Positions 56,195 to 64,000 of a DNA stretch of 64,000 nucleotides are shown here, piece after piece. Position 1 is the stretch's first letter. The number at the start of each line of letters is the position of its first letter. The notes under the pieces were generated by a model, which worked only from the letters and a program-made list of their open reading frames with translations, was not told the origin of the DNA and did no database searches. The position numbers were made by a program, and so were the translations under genes. Source of the DNA: Ctena decussata (taxonomy: Eukaryota; Mollusca; Bivalvia; Lucinida; Lucinidae); the NCBI GenBank assembly GCA_963989385.1, contig OZ022508.1:53111087-53175086 (forward strand), in the 5' to 3' direction.

Positions 56195-56811
56195 CTCTTA
56201 TTATCAAAGCTGTACCAGCTAATATTAATAATTCCAACAGATTACTTATGTACTCCAGAAATAAACACGAATTCAAGTTTGAAAAGTACTTAAGACTTTA
56301 TCCCCAAAAAGAAATATAAAATTGCATTAACACAATTTAGGCTTTCCTCCCATGATTTATCAATAGAACGTGGACGATATGAAAACATCCCCCGAAATGA
56401 AAGAACATATAAATATTGCAACCTCGATATGGTAGAAAACGAATATCACTGTCTGATAGTCGGTCCGTTCTATAGAGATTTAAGGCAAAAATATTTTAAA
56501 AACTATTACTGTCAATGGCCAACAATTAAGAAATTTGACGACTTTATGTCTAAAATGTCAAGGCCGGTCCTTCTGAATTTGTCAAAGTATTTGTACTTTG
56601 CTATGAAATTAAGGAATTCTGTTCAATTTTTATGAATTTGTATATGCCACTTCACTCTATATTGCAATTATTTAGAGTGCTCCTATGTTAATTATTACAT
56701 ATATGCTTTCTTTTCGTGTTCTCATTGTGCATAATATTGCTGATGTAGGCTATAAACATTGTTATATGTTTAATGCTGAATAAAGATTTGTATTGTATTG
56801 TATTGTATTGC
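56195..56811 (+). pseudogene. 3' end of a LINE (RT C-terminal region)
   Basis: The plus strand encodes the C-terminal part of a non-LTR retrotransposon protein: KFEKYLRLYPQK, ALTQFRLSSHDLSIERGRY, an R-x-x-x-YCNLDMVENEYHCLIVG segment with the usual Cys/His pattern, and FYRDLRQKYF, ending at TGA 56635. A frameshift near 56310 breaks the frame. About 150 bp of 3' UTR and a TGTAT microsatellite tail (56784-56811) follow. It is a 5'-truncated, inactive insertion. Recognition rests on remembered motifs of CR1/Jockey-like tails; the exact clade is not determined. Confidence 0.7.
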
Positions 56812-57921
56812 TTGCTTACAAAGGATCTTACTTTTAAGAACTTATTTGTCATCAATGCAACTGGCGTTAAGGGTCGTGTGATGGCCGTAGAACATCTTAA
56901 AGTACTTCATAAAAGTGCATATTATATATTTCCTGGTACTCTGGTTTACTCGAATTCATTTAGAGTCAAAGCGACATTATAGAGCAAACTCTATGTTCCC
57001 CGCTGTTTTATGACCCTGTTATATCATTACCCATGGGAAACGGGGTATTTCCTTTGATGAAACATCAGTTTCAATGAACTGTTACATAACAGGATTACGG
57101 TAGTCAATAAAGTAGAATTGTTGTCTCTAAGATAGCGTTACCGGTGTAGCGCATTTCATAGCTGGTTAAACGGCAAGCCTCGCCCTTCCTTCGCTGTTTC
57201 TCGTCTCGCCTGATAAACTTAATATATAAAAAAAATGTCTGGATAAATGCACAATAGATACAGGCCACACATTATATACAAACGCGCAATTAAGCCATAA
57301 TTCGAAAGTAATGGTCTACACTAATTAATACTTTCATAACATGTGTATATCATGACTGACTCTCAACGGCTAAACACTTGTGCTAGAGTGTAATTTAGAA
57401 TCTTTAGAGTTAGTTTGAAAGGTCTTTTGGAATTTACAAAATACAAATGACAGTTATGGATGCTTTATGCTCTTTTAAATGGGATTTATATTGCTTAGAT
57501 ATGGTCACCAGTACTATATACGTACAGGTTCCCGAAGTATTTAAACAAACCTTTGGCCGCAGTCGGCATGGATTTGAATCCCAGCCACTAAAATGTTCAT
57601 TCGGTTTTCAGCAATCAAACCGTTCCTATAAAATATCCCAACATCTCTCTGGTGATTCATTTTAGAGTTTCAGTTATGGAGTACTTTCAATAGGGACTGG
57701 CATATAGAGAACAGTTCTTTACTGTTTCATAGACAGTTCATCAATGTTCAAAAAGGCTAATCCCTTTCCTGTTAATAATGTTCAAGTTAACCACTGCTAA
57801 ACAAAGGGAACGATCAGACATTTGTTACACTTTTGTTCTCGTTTTGTGGTAAGTTTAAACCAACATGCTACAATTGAAATAATGGACAAATGAGTAAAAC
57901 AGAGATGCAATAAAACATTAA
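56812..57921. other. non-coding stretch
   Basis: Short frames at 56773-56982 and 57447-57665 show no domain. The phrase TTTGAATCCCAGCCAC near 57572 is B-box-like, but no A box precedes it, so no SINE is called. Confidence 0.4.
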
Positions 57922-58159
57922 TGAGCCGCGACACGACAAAACCAACAATGTGGCTGTGCGCCCAGGGCAGCCTCAGATCAGCCTGGGTATCCGCCTAGGC
58001 TGATCAGAGTCTTCGCTGTCCGCATGGAGGTAGCTTAGACCCTTAGCTACCCTTTAAGCACTTAGCGAAGACTCTGATCAGACTGGGCGGATACCCGGGC
58101 TGATCTGAGTCTGCGCTGGGCGCACAACCATATTGTTGGTTTTGTCGTGTCGCGGCTCA
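57922..58159. mobile_element. 238-bp palindromic MITE, copy 12
   Basis: Full-length copy 365 bp beyond the stop codon of the K+ channel exon. Flanks AA and TT do not match directly but are complementary, extending the palindrome. Confidence 0.92.
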
Positions 58160-58523
58160 TTTCAGAAACAACGGTTGCTGTTATGAGGAAAGTTATGGCT
58201 AATCTTACGGCATAGTTTGAAGCCTGGACTGGAATTGAACTGTTAAACAATTTACATTCAGTTGGGTATAATATTCTACAATGGCCTGATATGTTATTAT
58301 TACAAAAATGAATTTTCTCTCTCTCGGAATCTCATCCAAGTTCAATTGAATGAAGTGAAGGAGCTTAATTATCCACTCAAGCATGGCAAGTCAATTTCAT
58401 TTCACTTCCATTCCATGTTTTAAACTATGCCAAGCTGTGTACCTTCATAGAGATACGCGTAAACAAATAATATTATAAGCAATGAAAGGAAATGGAAATT
58501 AATAGTATGGCTGGTTTTCATCA

Positions 58524-58888
58524 TTAGTAAAAATGTATACCGTAAATACTACCGATGGCGCTATCGTCACTGCTGCTGTTCCGATCGAGGCTCTCACGAC
58601 TTCCGGTCACGTGATTTCCTGTGATGGAACCGATTTCGTGTCCTTCGATGCTAGATTCTTGACTTTCATCTGGTTCATCCTGATCAACTAAGGCATTTGC
58701 AGCATTTAGCAGGACTGTCTTTTTGGATTTCTTAGGAAGCTTGAGCCTGGCTTGAGCATGAGAGTAGTAAAGTGTGAAATTGCTGACGATAATGGGAACA
58801 GGAAGAGATAACATGAGCAAACCACATACAGCGCAGATAGTGCCAATGATGTAACCTAGAGCTGTTCTTGGGTATAAATCACCGTAGC
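58524..58888 (-). CDS. K+ channel (Shaw/Kv3-type) exon: filter, S6, C-tail
   Basis: Acceptor GTCTTTGACAG precedes GCTACGGTGAT. The first two bases complete Gly, giving TTLGYGD, the K+ selectivity filter. S6 follows with the PVP gate motif (SLPVPIIVSNF) and the post-S6 LKLPKKSKK helix typical of Kv3/Shaw. The tail is Ser/Asp/Glu-rich (DQDEPDESQESS, RNSSSDDSAIGS), ending at TAA 58524-58526, with 120 residues from Tyr of the filter. The channel is a plasma-membrane tetramer that repolarises excitable cells. The stop comes soon after a weak possible donor (TACG before GTATAC), so a longer tail from downstream exons is possible. No clear polyadenylation signal was found nearby. Confidence 0.92.
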
Positions 58889-61424
58889 CTGTCAAAGACA
58901 CCAAAAAAGTACACTGTTTATAAAGGCTGTCATAAGCAGTAAGAAAAGAAGAACACTTGGACATTTAAGGTCAATCTGTGTGGTAATGCCCCACCCCAAA
59001 CAAAACATTTCCTTCCACAAATGAATTTGTTGGCATATCGTCATTATTTTCTTACAGTCATCTAACGCTTTCTAACGCAAGAGAAAAGTATTTTTAAAGT
59101 CCTCATCTTTTGTTCATCGTTATCGTTAATTGAAACCTGAAGGTATAAGACCATCAACAGGATTCAAGTATAAGACAGCATGAGATACAATACGTATCGC
59201 GGTGGGCAAACCACTTACCATAACTGAATAGAAAGTTTATTACTGAGTGGTAAATAGTTTTTGACAAGGCGTTAGAATAAATGAGTATTGAATTCTGAGC
59301 AAAGCGCCAAGAATTAATAGTGGCACTAAAGTTATAAGACCGAAACTGTCTATATACTCGTGTGAAAGTAACAATTATTTAATTTATGTAATGTCAGTTT
59401 CCTTGATTATCAAAGATTGTATTGGTACTTTAATTTTGGAAATAGTCTGTTGCATTAGGCTGATGTTACTGGATGGAAACTGCCCACTATAGGTGCTCTT
59501 CAGGGCTTCTTTGTGCAGATGAAAACATCTACATGTTACATAGGAAAGAGCTTTTCAAGATATACTCGAAAACAAATATTAAGGGGTCAAACTTTTACCC
59601 TGCGATTTCTGGACCATTTCAAACATTTGGTAAAATGAATCATTTCTAACTTCCATTTTAATCATTGTTCAAGTTTTATATACATGAAGTTTGGAGCCTT
59701 AGCCTTTGCCTTGACCAACTCCAGGCTTTTAGTCAAACTACCCCTAAAATGAAAGTGGTTTGAATTCCCATAGAGGATTGATAGTGTGTCAGTGTGATCG
59801 GGCATAACTTCTAAAACTGCCATTAGTTTTAAACTTGTTATAGCTTGCTGAATTAAAAATGATTAAATTTGATGAATATCGAGCAATTTTGCAAAAAAAA
59901 TCATGAACTGGCGAAATCGAAAATGTTGGTGAATTTACTCCTTATGGACTTCTGACCACTTTGATTTTGAGGGTAGTGTGAATTGAAGTCTGGACTTGGT
60001 CAAGTTAAAGGTTATGTTTTCAAACTTCATGTGTACAAAACCTGAAAAATGAATGAACTGGAAGGTAGAAATGATTTATTTTACCAAATGTTTGAAATAT
60101 TCTAGAAATCGCAGGGTAAAAGTTTGACCGCTTAATATTTTTTCGAGTATATTTACATTCATGCCCTTTTTTTTACCTTGAACACAAATGACACTTCCTA
60201 ACCTATCCAAATGCATATAATTCGAACGAATGCCAATACAGACAAGACAGACGTGCATCAGATCATAGTGAAGATGGTACCTGTGTTTAAACCAGTATAT
60301 CTCCAGTATTCAAAAATGCATTTCAACTAAAGGACCTGGTATGATTTGGGTCGTTTTGAGCCCAATTCAAATTTACTTAAAAGTACATGGTTTATGTTGC
60401 TTATCATTTGAGTATACGTGTTCATACAGGAATAATATGTTTCTTTTTAATGAATCCTCAGAATAACATGATTATAGACATGCCTGTTTTGTTTGAGTAA
60501 TTTTAAATAAAACGGCAAGAAAAGTGTGTTTCCTTTCATGAAATAAGACAAATAATACAGCTCCAGACAGCACTTGTTAATACAATTTTGACGTTACACT
60601 TAGTCTAATAAGTGGTACAGCACTCCTAAACTGATGTGTACTGTAAGGGAACGTCCAGGTACCCCACCCACTCAACTTTGCAAGTCGAGAGACGCTAACC
60701 AAAACATTTCAACATCTAGTTTCTCCCTACTCAGCTGATTATTGGCATTTTCGACCATTTTTCGCCTCCATTTAGGCTACATGTATAAAGTACATGTATG
60801 TCGCCACATGAAAGTGCACAGCTAATTTATTACACACTGATGCATTTAGATAATGTTAACAAATTATGTCTATGCCTATACAAAAAAGGGCATGAATGTA
60901 AATATCTTGAATAGCTCTTTCCTATGTAATATGTAGATGTTTTTATCGGCACAAAGAAGCCCTGTAGAGCACCTATAGTGGGCATTTTCGATCTAATAAC
61001 ATCAGCCTAATTCAACAGACTATTTCCAAAATTCAAGTATCAATACAATCTTTGATACGATGGTTCAAAACTTCTTTTGATTAGTAAACCAGAACATACG
61101 CCAAAATGACGATTTTCCGTCCGTGTTATGATTGCCGAGCCTGAAAAACTAAACTGCTACCGATAGTAGCATGCCATTTCGTCAGGGACTGCTCAATCTA
61201 AAAATGGTTGCAACCCTGCTCAGACCTTATCAGTGACTGATGCCCTGACAGACTGATAATTTACGACTGATTTTTTCGAGGAGGGACTCAAATCCAAGTC
61301 ATTATATGCAGCATAGACTATATAATATAACCTTGTGGACAACCGAAAAAGCGGGAACAAGTATATGTTGAAGCATACATTATATGCGGAGACAAGGAAA
61401 TATATAAAAGTATGCCTTACTTAC
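58889..61424 (-). other. intron of the K+ channel gene with complex foldback
   Basis: A 2536-bp phase-1 intron splitting the filter Gly codon. Most of 59401-61060 consists of inverted repeats: 59401-59575 pairs with 60888-61060 (TTTGGAAATAGTCTGTTG, GTGCTCTTCAGGGCTTC), and 59575-59695 pairs with 60020-60150 (TTTTACCCTGCGATTTCT). Confidence 0.8.
59401..61060. mobile_element. composite foldback element in the K+ channel intron
   Basis: Outer ends ATCAAAGATTGTATTG and CAATACAATCTTTGAT are inverted. Two sets of paired arms are separated by unrelated DNA (60170-60880), itself bounded by inverted ACATTCATGCCCTTTTTT / AAAAAAGGGCATGAATGT. This suggests one foldback interrupted or rearranged by another. 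Confidence 0.65.
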
Positions 61425-62034
61425 CAAGTGTTGTCATAGTTACTACGGCCCACCAAAATCCACTTGGTATGTTTGAAAATGAGTTTATAGAACTTTCATC
61501 CACCTGTTCCGCATAATAAATCAAACAAGCAAATATTAATACTCCAATAATAAGCACCAGAATAAGAAGTAGTAGCTCCTTAGCACTTGCTCTTATTGTG
61601 TGTCCAAGAATCTTTAATCCACTCACGTGTATGGTCAACTTAAAAATTCGGAATATCCGTATTAATCGTAAACCATTTAAAAATCTGTATCCGTCCGCGT
61701 GACGTATTTCCGGTGCCACTAACAATATAATTATATTCACATAAGCTGGTAACACAACGAAAATATCTATCCAGTTGAAAACCTGTTTACTATATTCTTT
61801 AAAACTTGGACAGAAAATAAACCTTAGAACAATTTCTACCGTGAAAAATGTGATGCAAATATATTCAATTATCATAAGAAAGAACATAGGGCGCGATAGC
61901 ATTTCCTTTTCCCGGACTGACAGAGTGGCAAGGTCAAGGTCAGCTTTGTAAGGTACACGGAATAATATATGAGACTCCATACAAAACACGAAGATAGAGG
62001 TCACAACAAAGGCCAATGTAATGAAGGCAAAAAC
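61425..62034 (-). CDS. K+ channel (Shaw/Kv3-type) exon: S1 to pore helix
   Basis: 610-nt exon with acceptor ATCTTTTTCAG and donor CTTG before GTAAGT, phase 0 to phase 1. It encodes 203 residues: S1 (2-18), S2 (50-72), S3 (88-106), S4 sensor (118-136: FLNGLRLIRIFRIFKLTIH), S5 (153-174) and pore helix SGFWWAVVTMTTL. Closest by eye to Kv3/Shaw (FCMESH after S1, VLIFACLIYYAEQ in S5, GFWWAVVTMTTLGYGD). S4 keeps four of the usual six basic positions (R123, R126, R129, K132); the first and sixth are N120 and I135. The S4 change should alter voltage dependence; that is inference. Confidence 0.96.
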
Positions 62035-63286
62035 CTGAAAAAGATGGACATTATTTAGATAGAGTAACAAATATTGACTTTGGTTGTAGTTTGGAACTCG
62101 TCATGTTTAATGACTGATTTCAAACTACACATAAAGACAACTTTATTCACCACCTAAAATGGAAAAAAACAAGTATGACAGAACTTTTAAACATGCTGCT
62201 TATTAACAGATCCTGTTAGTGTTGATGTTGAATTTAACTATATTTATTTTATAATTCGTAATAATTCTATTCCTACCAAGAGTATGAATATGACAGTAAA
62301 ATTATGGTGTGCACGTAAAATTATCTCTGATCAAACAGCATGTCCGATATTACAAGCTTAAAATAAATGTTGTTTCATGAAAAACGCTATCTGACAAACT
62401 AACAGTGGGACAAAGACCATTTGGGTGGGACGGCTTATGTTTATTTTCACAGTTTTAAATGTTACATTTATGAACAAACTACTGTATGTTACACCGAGTG
62501 TACTGTTTTCGTTGCTCTGATGGATTCTTTTTTTTTTTTCAGAGGATCTTCCGTTAGAATTTATTTATTGAAACTTAATCAAGCTCCATTGTTTTTATAA
62601 ATAAATGTATGGGACAATGCTCGGAAGAACTGAAAATAAAACGCAATTTATGAATGGAAAGAAAATCAAACACACAAGAAGGAATTGATGCGATATGACG
62701 TCACATGTACAAGACATGTCGTAAATAAAATCGTTTATTGCAGACCGAGGTCGATGTTAACGACCTCCGCTTGCGTCGCTCGGTCGATGTTAACTCCCTT
62801 TACTAAATGTCGGTCATTAACATGGACCTCGGGCCGCAAGAAAGGTTAAACACCGAAAACTAAGTGGTTGGATCTTATCTTAGTTTCAGGCAGTGTATGG
62901 GCAGGCAGCTTGTGCGGAATAGGTTTATTTTATTTTATCCTGTCTTTCTCCCTCTGTGCCTTGTTTCACAGGGTCGACAAACCAAGCCCTTTGCAAAATA
63001 TTTACTACTTGTTTTATGAAAGGATAATAAAAAATGAGCCGTGACACGAGAAAACCAACAAAGTGGTTGTGCGTCCAGCGCAGACTCAGATCAGCCTGGG
63101 CATCCGCCCAGTCTGATCAGAGTCCTCGCTGTTCGCATGGAGGTAGCTTAGATCCTTAGCTATCCTTAAGCGCTTAGTGAAGACTCTGATCAGACTGGGC
63201 GGATGCCCAGGCTGATCTGAGTCTGTGCTGGGCGCACAACCACATTGTTGGTTTTCTCGCGTCGCGGTTCAAATGTGTCCCCTTAC
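62035..63286 (-). other. intron of the K+ channel gene
   Basis: 1252-bp phase-0 intron (donor AAAG before GTAAGG, acceptor TTTTTCAG before GTTTTT). Contains MITE copy 13 right after the donor and a GACCGAGGTCGATGTTAAC palindrome-like block near 62742-62810. Confidence 0.9.
63035..63271. mobile_element. 238-bp palindromic MITE, copy 13 (next to a splice donor)
   Basis: 237-bp copy; flanking AA on both sides. On the gene's sense strand it begins 15 bp after the exon boundary at 63287, leaving only the donor and a few intron bases intact. Confidence 0.93.
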
Positions 63287-63456
63287 CTTTGCGGCTCTGG
63301 AAGATTTAGGTTCATCTAAGAGGCGCCAGATTCTTGGCTGGTAGCGCTCCCAGAAAGATCGCTTCTCAGCCACGTGCTCCTCTATTATTCCAAACTTCTC
63401 GGCAATATCTTCTAATTCTTGAGATCTACATGACTCGTCGTCACTATTGTGGTCAT
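63287..63456 (-). CDS. K+ channel (Shaw/Kv3-type) exon: T1-S1 linker
   Basis: 170-nt exon with acceptor GTATTTTCAG before ATGACC and donor CGCAAAG before GTAAGG. It enters in phase 1 and leaves in phase 0. Encodes a Ser/Asp-rich start (HNSDDESC), ELEDIAEKFG, then FWERYQPRIWRLLDEPKSS and RAAK, the conserved Kv3/Shaw lead-in to S1 (QPRIW then SSR). It joins in frame to S1 at 62034. The N-terminal T1/BTB tetramerisation domain is missing and must be encoded further upstream, beyond position 64000. Confidence 0.93.
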
Positions 63457-64000
63457 CTGAAAATACATAAATAAGGCGTAAAGCAGGTAAGAAAATAAGG
63501 TGCTGGGTGACTCTCTCTCTCTCTCTCTACTACAGATAGATACACAAACAGGCAAACAGAGAGACAGACAGACACAAACACACACACTCACGCACACACA
63601 CACACGGTATGGTTTCTTTTATAGGTACATATAGGTATATACATAGACATGGGATAGGAATCTTAGACAATCGAAAAATTGTGGTGTGATTCTAGATACG
63701 AGTTTGAAATTTGTTTGAACTACTCTGAACCTCTCCCACTGGGCACACAAGGTTGAATCAACCTTGAATCAACATTGATTCAACGTCACGACGTTGAATC
63801 AAGGTTGATTCAAAGTTGATTCAACCTTGTATGCCTGCTGGGCTGACAATTCCGACACTTTGTCAGTATGTGTATAATGCTCTGGTGTTTATGAAATCTC
63901 AAACTTACTAATTATCCATATCTCAAATATGACATTGTTTTTGCATTTCCTTGCTAGAATATGCATAGTTTAAATATTCATTTTCGAACACCAATTATAC
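63457..64000 (-). other. upstream intron of the K+ channel gene (partial)
   Basis: Contains CT (63511-63528) and CA (about 63570-63605) microsatellites and a small palindromic element (63735-63842). The upstream exon is not in the window. Confidence 0.75.
63735..63842. mobile_element. 108-bp CCCACTGGGCA element with TTGAATCAA core
   Basis: Ends CCCACTGGGCACACAAGGTT and AACCTTGTATGCCTGCTGGG are inverted repeats. The core is made of GTTGAATCAAC units alternating on both strands, with centre GTCACGAC. CT flanks both sides. The terminal design is the same as at 32664-32760, with a different core. Confidence 0.75.

Noticed and set aside
63412..63603. Cys/Val-rich minus-strand frame (VCVCVSVC)
   Set aside because: Translation of the CA and CT microsatellites in the K+ channel intron.

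Overview
This window is eukaryotic and reads like animal DNA from an invertebrate with a large, AT-rich, repeat-loaded genome. A voltage-gated potassium channel gene is split by GT-AG introns, and nearly all other recognisable sequence is transposon-derived. The density of palindromic non-autonomous elements and the short AAGGTCA-type repeats suggest a mollusc, perhaps a bivalve. That assignment is inference; nothing here proves the species.

Host genes: on the minus strand at the right end (58524-63456) lie three exons of a Shaw/Kv3-type voltage-gated K+ channel. They carry the T1-S1 linker, S1 to the pore helix, and the filter plus S6 and cytoplasmic tail. All splice phases fit and the filter TLGYGD is rebuilt across an intron. 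The T1/BTB exon must lie beyond 64000. A possible extra exon on the same strand (15552-15731) has a compatible phase, which would make the gene span most of the window; this is tentative.

Main mobile element: 42428-52558 is a complete, young, minus-strand LTR retrotransposon. It has two 2189-bp LTRs that differ at about ten positions, TGTTACG...CGTAACA ends, an AGCAG target duplication, a primer-binding site and a polypurine tract. Its proteins are of Ty3/gypsy type (GPY/F integrase, gypsy RT and RNase H), but the pol order is protease-integrase-RT-RNase H, the Ty1/copia-like order that defines Gmr1-like elements. A 177-aa coiled-coil ORF precedes the capsid ORF and the frame breaks in a run of six A.

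Other repeats by region: 0-16 kb holds many copies of a 238-bp palindromic element, piggyBac-like (TTAA) MITEs, one of them hosting a nested element, and a tRNA-derived SINE inserted in a ~196-bp tandem repeat. 16-23 kb holds a foldback element with minisatellite arms, an abutting mariner-like MITE and a larger TA-flanked element. 23-29 kb has an oppositely oriented pair of ~0.93-kb elements. 33.8-36.7 kb is a 2.9-kb foldback with a LINE fragment in its centre. 37.7-38.2 kb is a 42-bp minisatellite. 40.2-41.8 kb is an 820-bp tandem duplication. 56.2-56.8 kb is the 3' end of a LINE. The introns of the K+ channel gene carry further foldbacks, one of them 15 bp from a splice donor.
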